DNA of 64,000 bases from Diaphorobacter ruginosibacter (GTDB lineage: Bacteria > Pseudomonadota > Gammaproteobacteria > Burkholderiales > Burkholderiaceae_C), in contig NZ_CP060714.1 of assembly GCF_014395975.1 (NCBI RefSeq), positions 2,170,001-2,234,000 on the forward strand, read 5' to 3'. Positions 1-8,895 of the stretch are shown piece by piece (position 1 is the stretch's first letter; each line of letters begins with the position of its first letter). A program made the position numbers and the translations under genes. Below the pieces are notes generated by a model. That model had not been told where the DNA came from. It ran no database searches and saw nothing but the letters and a program-made list of their open reading frames with translations.

Positions 1-1
1 C

Positions 2-178
2 TACGCGGGCGTGTGCTCGCCGGACCAGTTCTTCTGGCTGCGGCCGTTTGCCGGAAGCCATGGCGCACGTGGCCATCGCACGCCGGTGGCCAACGTCTTC
101 CACATCGGCGCAAGCACGCATCCCGGGCCGGGCCTGGGAGCCGGATCCGGATACCGCGTGGCGCAGATGCTTGCTTAG
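2..178 (+). CDS. FAD-dependent oxidoreductase, phytoene desaturase type (C-terminal end only)
   Basis: Only the last 58 residues lie in the window; the gene begins upstream. The frame read from base 2 ends at a TAG at 176-178 and contains NVFHIGASTHPGPGLGAGSG followed by YRVAQMLA. This is the glycine-rich C-terminal FAD-contacting segment typical of CrtI/phytoene-desaturase-like and related NAD(P)/FAD amine-oxidase-fold enzymes. The substrate cannot be inferred from the tail. The next gene encodes an outer-membrane protein on the same strand about 107 bases away, so they may be co-transcribed. The family call rests on one motif. Confidence 0.6.
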   Translation, partial: YAGVCSPDQFFWLRPFAGSHGARGHRTPVANVFHIGASTHPGPGLGAGSGYRVAQMLA

Positions 179-285
179 CACCCCGCGCCCAATCCATGCG
201 TCAACGGATGGAACGGGCGGAGCCAGGAGATTGACGAGACAGGGCAGATCAACCAACGAGAACTTGAAAAGAAGGAGACAAGACC

Positions 286-1197
286 GTGAACAAGACAATC
301 CGTTTCCAACGCAAACGATCGCTCATGGGCGCTCTGTGCCTTGCGGGCGCGATCGGGGCCAGCCCGGGCGTGCATGCCACCGAAGGCGGAGGCCTGGGCA
401 TCTATCCCGATGGGCTGGAGAACTATTTCGTGGGTGCACTGCCTCCGCCCGGCGTGCACTTCCTGCTCTACGGCGGCGCGATGCGCTACGACAAGCTGCG
501 AGGCAACAGCGGGCAGTCGCTGCTGAGCGACTTCAAGGTGGACGTGAACGTGCTCGCCCCGCGCCTGGTCTGGGTGACGAACCAGACCGTGGCCGGCGGC
601 CAGCTTGCGTTCCATGCCATTGCCCCGCTGCTGGACGTGAAGTTCCGCGCCAACGGTGCAACCTTCAAGAGCTCGGGCCTCGGCGACCTCACGCTGGGCG
701 CGGCGCTGGGGTACCACCATTCGCCGTCGCTGCATCAGGTGGTGGGACTGGATATCTATGCACCCACGGGCGACTACAGCACAAAGGATCCTTCCAGCCT
801 CGGCAAGAACTACTGGACCTTCCAGCCCGTCTGGGCCATCACCTACATGCAGCCGCAAGGGTTCAACGCCGACCTGAAGCTCATGTACGACATCAACCGT
901 CGCAACAGCGACACCGATACACGTTCGGGTCAGGCCATCCATGCCGACTACGCGGCAGGCTGGGGCTTCGGGAACGGCTGGGTTGCCGGCGTGGGCGGCC
1001 ACGTGTTCCAGCAGGTGCAGGATGACCGCGGGCCTGCCAGTGCCATGGGCAAGGCGCGGGCAGTCGCCATCGGCCCCTCGATCCGCTATGCCAACGAAAA
1101 GGGCGTGCTCGTCACGTTGAAGTGGCAAAAGGAATTCAACGTACGCAACCGTCCCGAAGGACAGCAGCTGTTCGTGAAGGCAACGATACCGTTCTAG
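286..1197 (+). CDS. SphA / phenol MetA-pathway-like outer membrane transporter
   Basis: 303 residues, starting at a GTG preceded by GAAGGAGA seven bases upstream. A Sec signal peptide (basic start, hydrophobic core, cleavage after GVHA near residue 31) leads into a mature protein of alternating short beta strands ending in VKATIPF, a beta-barrel C-terminus with terminal Phe. Sequence character matches the MetA-pathway-of-phenol-degradation/SphA family, whose members are outer-membrane proteins in aromatic or hydrophobic-compound gene clusters and are presumed to help uptake. A strong terminator follows at 1241-1274. The substrate is unknown. Confidence 0.7.
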   Translation: MNKTIRFQRKRSLMGALCLAGAIGASPGVHATEGGGLGIYPDGLENYFVGALPPPGVHFLLYGGAMRYDKLRGNSGQSLLSDFKVDVNVLAPRLVWVTNQTVAGGQLAFHAIAPLLDVKFRANGATFKSSGLGDLTLGAALGYHHSPSLHQVVGLDIYAPTGDYSTKDPSSLGKNYWTFQPVWAITYMQPQGFNADLKLMYDINRRNSDTDTRSGQAIHADYAAGWGFGNGWVAGVGGHVFQQVQDDRGPASAMGKARAVAIGPSIRYANEKGVLVTLKWQKEFNVRNRPEGQQLFVKATIPF

Positions 1198-1240
1198 CCC
1201 GAACCGGCGCGAGCCATCCCATGCGAGTGACGACAAGCTT

Positions 1241-1274
1241 GCGCCCCGGATCGCAGGGTCTGGGGCGCTTTTTT
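1241..1274 (+). terminator. Rho-independent terminator after the SphA-like gene
   Basis: GCGCCCC pairs with GGGGCGC around a 13-base loop and is followed by TTTTTT. It lies about 45 bases past the stop codon, just before the end of the convergent AraC gene. Confidence 0.8.
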
Positions 1275-1323
1275 GGGGACCGTGGGTCGGGAATCGGCGC
1301 GCCGGTTGGGGGCGGGGGAGGTG

Positions 1324-2355
1324 TCAGCGCCTGCGCAGCGTCTGGCTGGGAGATTCTCCATAGCGCTGCTTGTACTCGCTGCTGAAGCGCCCGAGGTGTG
1401 CAAAACCCCATCGCAGGGCCACGGCCGCCACATTGCTGGTTTCGCTGCCCAGCAGTTCGCTGCGCGCACGCTCCATGCGCAGGTCACGGAGATACTGCAT
1501 CGGGCTGATTCCGAGGAAATCCTTGAAGCCGGAGTAGAGGCTTCGCAAGCTCACGCCCGCCACGTCGGCCAGTTGTTCCACGGAAAGCGGTTCGTGCGCA
1601 TGGGTCTGCATGAAGTCCTGCGCGCGCCGCACATGGCGGGGCAGAACGGTTCCACAGCGCGCTGGGGCTGTTTCGCTGTGGTTGTGGCGGTGCGAGGTCA
1701 GCAGTATCAGCGTGACGAGCTGCTCGATCTGGGAAACCAGCAACTTGTTCTGCGAGAGATCCGCATGGTGCGTTGTGCAATCGAGCAGATACGACATGAG
1801 GCAGCGCCAGGGGGCATTGTCCTGCCAGTGAAGGCCCAGCTCGAACCGCAGCGGCTGCTTGAGCGGATGGCCCAGGTAGCTCGCCAGCGAGCGCTCGACC
1901 TGCGAGCGGGTGATGCGGATCATCAGCTGATCGGCGTCGGCGCTCCAGTGCATGCGGGTTTCGTCATCCGGGCTCAGCACGGAGGCCACGCTCTGGTTGG
2001 AGTGCACATGCTGGCCGCCGCAATCGATCTGCGCATACCCGGTCAGCGGCATCTGGACCAGGAAGAAGCTTTCCAGGGGGCCGGGCTCGATGTCCACCGA
2101 GGCACCATAGCGCAGGCGGCTCAGGCACACGTCGCCCAGACTGGCGTGGTACATGCGTGCGTCCAGGCGCTCGCTGCTGCCCGTGGTGCGATTGAGCTGG
2201 TGCGGCTTCATCACGCGGCCCACCATGGAGCGGGTCTCGTCCACGTCCGCAGAGGCGAAGAGCAGCCGGTTGGGCGCGCTGGAGAAACGCTCCACGGCCA
2301 GCGGCGCAAACGGCAGGCTTGCGGCGGAGGCGATCGATGTCATCGTGGAAAGCAT
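1324..2355 (-). CDS. AraC family transcriptional regulator
   Basis: 343 residues from the ATG at 2355, which has AAGGAA just upstream; the open frame continues to 2649 but that extension has no family-like sequence. The N-terminal two thirds resemble the AraC_binding_2 sensor domain. The C-terminal ~100 residues are a double helix-turn-helix (EPLSVEQLADVAGVSLRSLY, then NVAAVALRWGFAHLGRFSSE) ending in YGESPSQTLRRR, the usual AraC/XylS signature. It diverges from the indolepyruvate oxidoreductase operon and shares a 400-base intergenic region containing two matching palindromes, so it may regulate that operon. Confidence 0.85.
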   Translation of the reverse strand: MLSTMTSIASAASLPFAPLAVERFSSAPNRLLFASADVDETRSMVGRVMKPHQLNRTTGSSERLDARMYHASLGDVCLSRLRYGASVDIEPGPLESFFLVQMPLTGYAQIDCGGQHVHSNQSVASVLSPDDETRMHWSADADQLMIRITRSQVERSLASYLGHPLKQPLRFELGLHWQDNAPWRCLMSYLLDCTTHHADLSQNKLLVSQIEQLVTLILLTSHRHNHSETAPARCGTVLPRHVRRAQDFMQTHAHEPLSVEQLADVAGVSLRSLYSGFKDFLGISPMQYLRDLRMERARSELLGSETSNVAAVALRWGFAHLGRFSSEYKQRYGESPSQTLRRR

Positions 2356-2433
2356 GGCATGTTCCTTTTTCAGGGAATCACTGATCGTCAGGGTACCTGG
2401 ACGAGTTCGATGCCGGTTGCGCGGGTGGCGGGA

Positions 2434-2449
2434 GCATGATTTTTCATGC
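2434..2449. promoter_or_regulatory. Palindromic operator candidate, site 1
   Basis: GCATGATTTTTCATGC is an inverted repeat GCATGA-N4-TCATGC about 80 bases upstream of the AraC gene start. It matches the palindrome at 2646-2661 at 13 of 16 positions, which is unlikely by chance in GC-rich DNA. The binder is probably the AraC or the MarR regulator of this locus (inference). Confidence 0.5.
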
Positions 2450-2645
2450 ATTGGAGCGTCTTTCGGGCGCGGTCCGGCGATTCCCTGTTTTCCGCGGAAT
2501 CGTAAATCGGAGAGCGGAATGCGATCACAAGGAAAACCCGAGCTTTGGCAGCGCGCTGACTTTTGAATGGCAAAAGTGAAGGTGCAGCCCACGTGGCGTA
2601 TCCATTTCACGCAGTGCCTGTCCGGAAAGTGCGAAAACCCTGAAT

Positions 2646-2661
2646 GCATGATTAATCATGT
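2646..2661. promoter_or_regulatory. Palindromic operator candidate, site 2
   Basis: GCATGATTAATCATGT contains the perfect 14-base palindrome CATGATTAATCATG. It lies about 95 bases upstream of the indolepyruvate oxidoreductase start and resembles a MarR-type operator. The operon's third gene is a MarR regulator. Confidence 0.5.
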
Positions 2662-2754
2662 ATTGACGCCATGATCGGCCTGCCGGAGAGTCTTGGACAT
2701 ACACAGAACGCACCCGGACAAGAGAACCGCGGTGCGACAAACCCGGAGACAGAC

Positions 2755-4953
2755 ATGGCGGAACGATCATTTGTGCACGAAGTGCAGAAGCTGCGCATGG
2801 GGGCAGGAGAGGTCTTCGCGGGCGAGGGTATCCTTGCCGTGACCAAGGCGCTTCTGGAGTCGGGCGTCGCCTACGTCGCCGGTTACCAGGGCTCGCCCAT
2901 ATCGCACCTGATGGACGTGCTTTCGGATGCCCAGGACATTCTGGCGGAGTACGGCATCCGCTTTGAAAACAGCGCGAGCGAGGCGACCGCGGCGGCGACG
3001 CTGGCGGCGTCCGTCAACTATCCGCTGCGCGGCGCGATCACGTTCAAGGCGACGGTGGGCACGAATGTGGCATCCGACGCACTGGCCAACCTCGCCTCCG
3101 GCGGCGTCACGGGCGGCGCGCTGGTCATCGTGGGCGAGGACTACGGCGAGGGTTCCTCCATCATGCAGGAACGCAGCCACGCGTTTGCGATGAAGTCGCA
3201 GATGTGGCTGCTGGACCCCCGGCCCAACCTGCCGAGCATCGTGCAGGCGGTGAAGGACGGCTTCGAGCTGTCGGAGGCAAGCCACACGCCGGTCATGCTG
3301 CAGATGCGCATCCGTTCCTGCCACCTCCATGGCCGTTTTGTGGCCAGTGACAACCGGCGTAGCGCGTTCACCGTGAAGGATGCACTGGAAAACCCGGTGC
3401 GCGACGTGAACCGCATCGTGCTGCCGCCGGCGAGCTTCCTGCATGAACGCGAAAAGGTGCAGCAGCGCTGGCCCGCCGCGGTGCGATTCATCGAGGAGCG
3501 GCGGCTCAACGAGTTCTTTTCCGAGGACGCGGCGGACGTGGGCATTGCGCTGCAGGGCGGAACATACAACACGGTCATCCGTGCACTGCAGAAGCTGGGC
3601 CTTGCCAATGTCCATGGCGACTCGCGGATTCCCCTGTACGTGATGAATGTGACCTATCCGCTTGTTGACGCCGAGTTCGAGCGTTTTTGCCGCGGCAGGC
3701 GCGCCGTGCTTGTCGTGGAGGAGGGGCAGCCCAACTTCATCGAGCAGAACGTCGCCGCGATATTGCGCCAATGCGGGCTGGCCACGGAACTCCACGGCAA
3801 GGACGTGCTGCCCCTGGCGGGCGACTACAACACGGCCACGGTGCTCGCGGGCGTGCGCTCGTTCCTGGAGCGCTACGGCCTGGTGCAGGCCGCGCCACGG
3901 CGGGTGATTCCGCTGGTTCCGGCCGTGGCCGGGGCAGGACAGGCAGGGGTGCAGGGCCAGGCAGAAACGAAGGCCGCGCTCGATGCGCTGGTTCACGCGC
4001 GTCCTCCGGGGCTGTGCACCGGCTGTCCGGAGCGGCCCATCTTCACGGCGGTGAAGCTGGTGGAGCGTGAACTGGGCGCGCTGCATTTCAGTGCGGACAT
4101 CGGCTGCCACCTGTTTTCCATCCTGCCCCCGTTCAACCTGGGCAACACCACGATGGGCTATGGCTTGGGAAGCGCGGCGGCTGCCGCATTCAATGTGCCG
4201 CCGGGAAGCGCGCCAGCGGCCAAGCGGGCGATCGCGGTCATGGGGGACGGCGGCTTCTGGCACAACGGGCTGACCAGCGGCATCGCCAACTCCGTGTTCA
4301 ATCGCAGCGACAACCTGACCATCATCGTCGACAACAACTACAGCTCGGCAACGGGAGGGCAGGACATTCCGTCATCGCGTGCAGACAATCCCACGCGCAG
4401 CACGGGCCATCAAATCGAACAGGCGGTTCGCGGCGTGGGCGTGACGTGGGTGAAGACCCTGCGCCGCACCTACGATCTCAAGGCCATGACGGGTGCGTTG
4501 CGCGAGGCGCTGACCACGAGCACGTCCGGCCCGAAGGTGCTGGTGGCTCAGAGCGAATGCATGCTCAATCGCCAGCGCCGCGAGAAGAAGCTGGTCCGCA
4601 CGGCACTGGAGGCTGGCGAGCGGGTGGTTCGCGAGCGCTTTGGCGTCGATCCCGATACCTGCACAGGGGACCACTCCTGCATCCGGCTGTCGGGCTGTCC
4701 GTCGCTGTCGGTGCGCACGAATCCCGACCCATTGCGCCAGGACCCGGTCGCAACCGTCATCGACAGTTGCGTCGGTTGTGGCACCTGCGGCGAGGTGGCG
4801 CACGCCGCCGTGCTGTGTCCGTCCTTCTACCGTTCGCAGATCGTGAGCCATCCCACGCGCTGGGAACGGCTGCGCGAGCGGCTGCGCCGCGGCGTGATCG
4901 GCTGGCTGCAGCGTGCAGATGCCCGCCGGCGCGACAAATGGGCGGTCCTGTAA
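2755..4953 (+). CDS. iorA: Indolepyruvate ferredoxin oxidoreductase, alpha (TPP) subunit
   Basis: 732 residues. The chosen start is ATG 2755 with a GGAGA ribosome site; an upstream ATG at 2671 adds only unconserved residues. IorA enzymes decarboxylate aryl-pyruvates to acyl-CoA, passing electrons to an acceptor. The N-terminal half is the pyruvate:ferredoxin oxidoreductase-type core (GYQGSPISHLMDVLSDAQ, and the later FENSASEATAAATLAASVNY). The TPP-binding region has MGDGGFWHNGLTSG followed by DNNYSSATGGQ. The C-terminus carries cysteine clusters for Fe-S centres, including CVGCGTCGEVAH. It overlaps the next subunit by one base (TAATG). Confidence 0.88.
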   Translation: MAERSFVHEVQKLRMGAGEVFAGEGILAVTKALLESGVAYVAGYQGSPISHLMDVLSDAQDILAEYGIRFENSASEATAAATLAASVNYPLRGAITFKATVGTNVASDALANLASGGVTGGALVIVGEDYGEGSSIMQERSHAFAMKSQMWLLDPRPNLPSIVQAVKDGFELSEASHTPVMLQMRIRSCHLHGRFVASDNRRSAFTVKDALENPVRDVNRIVLPPASFLHEREKVQQRWPAAVRFIEERRLNEFFSEDAADVGIALQGGTYNTVIRALQKLGLANVHGDSRIPLYVMNVTYPLVDAEFERFCRGRRAVLVVEEGQPNFIEQNVAAILRQCGLATELHGKDVLPLAGDYNTATVLAGVRSFLERYGLVQAAPRRVIPLVPAVAGAGQAGVQGQAETKAALDALVHARPPGLCTGCPERPIFTAVKLVERELGALHFSADIGCHLFSILPPFNLGNTTMGYGLGSAAAAAFNVPPGSAPAAKRAIAVMGDGGFWHNGLTSGIANSVFNRSDNLTIIVDNNYSSATGGQDIPSSRADNPTRSTGHQIEQAVRGVGVTWVKTLRRTYDLKAMTGALREALTTSTSGPKVLVAQSECMLNRQRREKKLVRTALEAGERVVRERFGVDPDTCTGDHSCIRLSGCPSLSVRTNPDPLRQDPVATVIDSCVGCGTCGEVAHAAVLCPSFYRSQIVSHPTRWERLRERLRRGVIGWLQRADARRRDKWAVL

Positions 4954-6506
4954 TGGCCGGGGCAACAGATTCACGGAGCAGTTTCAACATGCTGGATGCG
5001 GAACCGATCAAGATCGCGATTCTCGCCATGGGCGGCGAGGGTGGCGGCGTGCTGGCCGACTGGGTGGTCGACCTGGGCGAGAGCAATGGCTATTTTGCGC
5101 AGACGACCTCGGTACCCGGGGTGGCGCAGCGCACGGGCGCGACGATCTATTACGTGGAGCTGTTTCCCGGCGCCGATCTGCCGGGTGCGCGGGCACCCGT
5201 GCTGGCGCAGGTGCCCATGCCGGGAGACGTCGACATCGTGATGGCATCGGAACTCATGGAGGCCGGCAGGGCCGTGCAGCGTGGCTTCGTGACGGCCGAT
5301 CGCACCACGCTCATCACCTCCACGCATCGGGTCTACTCGATAGCCGAGAAGATGGCCATGGGCGACGGCCGGGTCGACGGCGACCAGTTGCTGGGCGAGT
5401 CACGGAAGGCGGCCAGGCGTTGCATCAGTTTCGACATGGCGGCCGTCGCGGCGGACAGCGCAAGCGTCATCAGCGCGGTGCTGTTCGGCGCGCTGTGCGG
5501 GGCGGAGGTCCTGCCCTTCAATCGCCAGCAGTTCGAGCACACCATCGAGCGTGGCGGGGTGGGCGTCAAGAGCAGCCTCAAGGCCTTCGCTTCGGGTGTC
5601 GAACGGGCACGCGCCGATCCGGTGACCACGTTGGCCTCCGATGCGCCCGGCCTGCGCGACGCCGCTGCCGCACAGGCCCGGCACCCCGAGGTCGCCCGGC
5701 TGCTGGCCCACGCGCAGCGGTTCGAGAAGAGCGTTGCCGATACGGCGGTGGAAGGCATTCGGCGGCTGATCGACTATCAGGACGTGGCGTACGCGAGGCT
5801 CTATCTCGAACGGCTCGATGCCTTGGCGGCCGCGAAGGGCGTGGATCACCTGCTGCTGTCGGAGACCGCGCGCCATCTCGCGCTGTGGATGTCGTACGAG
5901 GACGTCATCCGGGTGGCCGACCTCAAGACACGCGCCAGCCGGTTTGAACGTGTGGAAGGGGAGGCCAGCGTGCAGTCCGGGCAGGTCCTGCAGATAGACG
6001 AGTTCATGCATCCGCGCCTGGAGGAAATCTGTGAAACCCTGCCCGCCGGACTGGGGCGCTGGCTGGCGAGGCCCCATGCGGTGAACCGCATCGCGGCACG
6101 CCTGACGCGTGAAGGCCGTGTGGTACGCACCAGTTCCGTTCGTGGCTTCATGCTGCTCTATCTGCTCGCGCGGTGGCGCCGGGGCAGGCGTTCCACGCTC
6201 CGGTTCGAACTGGAGAACCGGCGCATCGAAACCTGGCTCGCGCGCTTGTGCAATCTTGCCGGCATCGACCCCGCGCTCGCGCTGGAGACGGCGCGCTGCC
6301 AACGCCTCGTCAAGGGCTATGGCGACACGCACGCGCGTGGCCTTGGCAACTACGAGTGCCTGATGGCGGTGGTGGATCGCCATGCCCATAGGCTTGCACC
6401 GGCCAGCCTGAAGGCCTTGCGTGAGGCGGCCCTGGCCGATGAGCACGGCCATCGCCTGCAGGCGCTGATTGCGCAGTGGGCGCTGGGTGCTCCCGCCGCA
6501 AACTGA
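4953..6506 (+). CDS. Indolepyruvate oxidoreductase beta subunit family protein (long form)
   Basis: 517 residues from the ATG that overlaps the stop of the alpha subunit. Residues ~17-215 are the pyruvate ferredoxin oxidoreductase gamma-type domain (ILAMGGEGGGVLADWVVDL, then PGVAQRTGATIYYVEL). The remaining ~300 residues form the helical C-terminal extension typical of long IorB-like proteins in proteobacteria. It should form the heteromeric enzyme with the upstream subunit for aromatic 2-oxo-acid breakdown. Tight coupling and gene order support the assignment; the role of the extension is unknown. Confidence 0.82.
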   Translation: MAGATDSRSSFNMLDAEPIKIAILAMGGEGGGVLADWVVDLGESNGYFAQTTSVPGVAQRTGATIYYVELFPGADLPGARAPVLAQVPMPGDVDIVMASELMEAGRAVQRGFVTADRTTLITSTHRVYSIAEKMAMGDGRVDGDQLLGESRKAARRCISFDMAAVAADSASVISAVLFGALCGAEVLPFNRQQFEHTIERGGVGVKSSLKAFASGVERARADPVTTLASDAPGLRDAAAAQARHPEVARLLAHAQRFEKSVADTAVEGIRRLIDYQDVAYARLYLERLDALAAAKGVDHLLLSETARHLALWMSYEDVIRVADLKTRASRFERVEGEASVQSGQVLQIDEFMHPRLEEICETLPAGLGRWLARPHAVNRIAARLTREGRVVRTSSVRGFMLLYLLARWRRGRRSTLRFELENRRIETWLARLCNLAGIDPALALETARCQRLVKGYGDTHARGLGNYECLMAVVDRHAHRLAPASLKALREAALADEHGHRLQALIAQWALGAPAAN

Positions 6507-6519
6507 GCCCGAGCCGCGT

Positions 6520-7056
6520 ATGCATGGCAATGTGATGCCCGACGACCCCACGCTAGAATCCGCCAAGGATCGAGAGATGGATGAGGTGGCTCGCGGCATG
6601 GCAAAAACCAAGGCGTTTGTTGATGACTATCTGCCCGCATTGCTGGGCCAGGCCTGGTATCTGGTCTCCACCGAGTTCCACGAGATCGTGGAGCAGCAAG
6701 GCCTGTCGGTGCTTGAGTGGCGCGTGCTCTCCACACTTGCGAGCCATGGCTCCATGGCCATCTCGGAGCTCGCGCAGACCACGGTGAGCAAGCAGCCCAC
6801 GGTGACGCGCCTGGTCCTGCGTCTGGAAGCGCAGGGGCATATCGAGCGCACCACCAGCCTGGACGATCGTCGCTTCACGCTGGTTCGCGTCACGCGCAGT
6901 GGACGGCGCCTGGTCTCGGGCCTCATGGAGAAGGCGGAACAGCATGAGCGCGATGTGCTCAAACCCCTGGATCCCCACAAAGTGGCGGTACTGAAGGAAC
7001 TGCTGCACGAGCTCATCGCCAGGCACACCCGTACGGGAGGACGTACGGCGTCCTGA
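6520..7056 (+). CDS. MarR family transcriptional regulator
   Basis: 178 residues if started at ATG 6520; ATG 6535 is also possible. It contains the MarR winged helix: recognition region MAISELAQTTVSKQPTVTRL, then the wing ERTTSLDDRRFTLVRVTRSG. It follows the indolepyruvate oxidoreductase genes by 13 bases and is probably in the same operon. It is a candidate binder of the 2434/2646 palindromes. The likely effector is an aromatic acid (family inference). Confidence 0.85.
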   Translation: MHGNVMPDDPTLESAKDREMDEVARGMAKTKAFVDDYLPALLGQAWYLVSTEFHEIVEQQGLSVLEWRVLSTLASHGSMAISELAQTTVSKQPTVTRLVLRLEAQGHIERTTSLDDRRFTLVRVTRSGRRLVSGLMEKAEQHERDVLKPLDPHKVAVLKELLHELIARHTRTGGRTAS

Positions 7057-7091
7057 TGATCGCCGGAGCATCCCGGCTCCTGGCGATCATC
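7055..7091. terminator. Bidirectional hairpin between marR and ilvD
   Basis: GATGATCGCC-GGAGC pairs with GGCTCC-T-GGCGATCATC, one bulged base, about 15 bp of stem. It fills the 44-base gap between two convergent genes. There is no long T tract, so it may be a weak terminator. Confidence 0.5.
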
Positions 7092-7100
7092 GACCCGCGA

Positions 7101-8798
7101 TCAGACCTTGAAGTTGTCCAGCACGGCACCCGAGCTGGCGCTGGAGGCATTGAACGCGAACTTGGCCTGTACGCCGCGTGTATAGCGCGGAGCAGGAGCC
7201 TTCCAGGCTGCGCGGCGCTTGGCGAGTTCTTCCTCGGGCACATTGAGCTGCAGCCGCAGCTGATGCGCATCGATGGTGATGGAGTCGCCTTCGTGCACCA
7301 TGGCGATGTTGCCTCCTGCCGCTGCTTCTGGCGCGACGTGGCCGACCACCATCCCCCAGGTGCCGCCCGAGAAGCGGCCGTCGGTGATGAGCCCGACGCT
7401 TTCGCCCAGGCCTGCTCCGATCAGCGCGCCGGTCGGTGCCAGCATCTCGGGCATGCCGGGGCCGCCCTTGGGGCCCAGGTATCGCAGCACCATCACGTCA
7501 CCCGCCTTGATCTTGCCGTCGAGGATGGCGGCCAGCGCCGACTGCTCGTCGTCGAACACCCGTGCCGGGCCGGTGATGACCGGGTTCTTGAGGCCCGTGA
7601 TCTTGGCCACGGCGCCTTCGGGGCTCAGGTTGCCCTTCAGGATGGCGAGGTGGCCCTGCTTGTAGAGCGCCTTGTCGATGGGACGGATCACCTCCGGGTT
7701 GGGCGGCACATCGGGCACATCGGCCAGGGTTTCTGCAATGGTCTTGCCGGTGATGGTGACGCAGTCGCCGTGCAGCAGGCCCGCATTGAGCAGCAGCTTC
7801 ATCACTTGCGGGATACCGCCTGCGTTGTGCAGGTCCACGGCCAGGTACTTGCCGCTTGGCTTGAGGTCGCAGAGCACGGGCACCTTCTTGCGGATGCGTT
7901 CGAAGTCATCGATCGACCACTCCACCTCGGCCGCGTGCGCGATGGCGAGGAAGTGCAGCACCGCATTGGTCGATCCGCCCGTGGCCATGATCACGGATAC
8001 GGCGTTCTCGATGGCCTTGCGCGTCACGATGTCGCGGGGCTTGAGGTCCTTGCGAATCGCCTCGATCAGTACCTTGGCCGACTCCTTGGCCGAGTTGGCC
8101 TTCTCATCGTGCGGATTGGCCATGGTGGAGGAGTAGGGCAGGCTCATGCCCAATGCCTCGAATGCGCTCGACATGGTGTTGGCCGTGTACATGCCGCCGC
8201 AGGAGCCGGTTCCGGGAATGGCGTGCTGCTCGATGTCCTTGAGCTCCTGGTCGCTGATCTTGCCCGCGGCGTTCTCGCCCACGGCCTCGAACACGCTGAC
8301 GATGTTCAGGTCGCGGCCTTTCCATTTGCCGGGCAGGATGGTTCCGCCGTAGACGTAGATCGCCGGTACGTTGGCACGCAGCATGCCCATCATGCCGCCC
8401 GGCATGTTCTTGTCGCAGCCACCGACCACCAGCACGCCATCCATCCATTGGCCGCCGACACAGGTCTCGATGCAATCCGAGATCACCTCGCGGCTGACCA
8501 GCGAATATTTCATGCCCTCCGTGCCCATCGACATGCCGTCCGAGATGGTGGGTGTGCCGAACACCTGTGCGTTGCCGCCGGCTTCCTCGATGCCGGCGAT
8601 GGCGGCATCGGCCAGCTTCTGCAGGCCGGAGTTGCACGGAGTGATGGTGCTGTGGCCGTTCGCAACCCCGACCATCGGCTTCTTGAAGTCTTCTTCCTTG
8701 TAGCCCATCCCGTAGTACATGGAACGGTTGGCGGCCCGGGCCTTGCCTTCGGTGATGTTCGCGCTGCGGCGGTTGATCTGGATTGTCTTGGTGTCCAT
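7101..8798 (-). CDS. ilvD: Dihydroxy-acid dehydratase
   Basis: 565 residues, full length for the family, from the ATG at 8798 (MDTKTIQINRRSANITEG). IlvD dehydrates 2,3-dihydroxy-isovalerate and -methylvalerate to the 2-oxo acids of valine and isoleucine synthesis, using an Fe-S cluster and Mg2+. Cluster ligands are visible: TPCNSG (Cys55), GGCDKNMPGG (Cys128) and GTGSCGGMYTAN (Cys200). The gene is monocistronic and diverges from a LysR regulator 97 bases away. A 607-residue antisense frame over it is a codon-bias shadow. Confidence 0.97.
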   Translation of the reverse strand: MDTKTIQINRRSANITEGKARAANRSMYYGMGYKEEDFKKPMVGVANGHSTITPCNSGLQKLADAAIAGIEEAGGNAQVFGTPTISDGMSMGTEGMKYSLVSREVISDCIETCVGGQWMDGVLVVGGCDKNMPGGMMGMLRANVPAIYVYGGTILPGKWKGRDLNIVSVFEAVGENAAGKISDQELKDIEQHAIPGTGSCGGMYTANTMSSAFEALGMSLPYSSTMANPHDEKANSAKESAKVLIEAIRKDLKPRDIVTRKAIENAVSVIMATGGSTNAVLHFLAIAHAAEVEWSIDDFERIRKKVPVLCDLKPSGKYLAVDLHNAGGIPQVMKLLLNAGLLHGDCVTITGKTIAETLADVPDVPPNPEVIRPIDKALYKQGHLAILKGNLSPEGAVAKITGLKNPVITGPARVFDDEQSALAAILDGKIKAGDVMVLRYLGPKGGPGMPEMLAPTGALIGAGLGESVGLITDGRFSGGTWGMVVGHVAPEAAAGGNIAMVHEGDSITIDAHQLRLQLNVPEEELAKRRAAWKAPAPRYTRGVQAKFAFNASSASSGAVLDNFKV

Positions 8799-8857
8799 GG
8801 CGTGTCTCTCGTTGTGGGGAAAACGGTATCCAGTATGAGGCTTGGCATTCATCCGAT

Positions 8858-8880
8858 CCAATCCTATTTGATGGATTAAT
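8858..8880. promoter_or_regulatory. Possible LysR-type operator between ilvD and lysR
   Basis: AATCC-N8-GGATT (8860-8877) is an imperfect inverted repeat in an AT-rich patch between the divergent genes. LysR regulators usually bind such interrupted dyads next to their own gene. Confidence 0.35.
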
Positions 8881-8895
8881 TGATATGCTGGGCAT

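Noticed and set aside
48..1025. 325-residue plus-strand frame over the SphA-like gene
   Set aside because: Out-of-frame shadow; the 286-1197 frame has a ribosome site, a signal peptide and a beta-barrel pattern.
2767..4263. 498-residue minus-strand frame
   Set aside because: Antisense shadow of the indolepyruvate oxidoreductase alpha subunit.
7056..8879. 607-residue plus-strand frame across ilvD
   Set aside because: Antisense shadow created by high-GC codon bias; ilvD on the other strand is full length with all its cluster cysteines.
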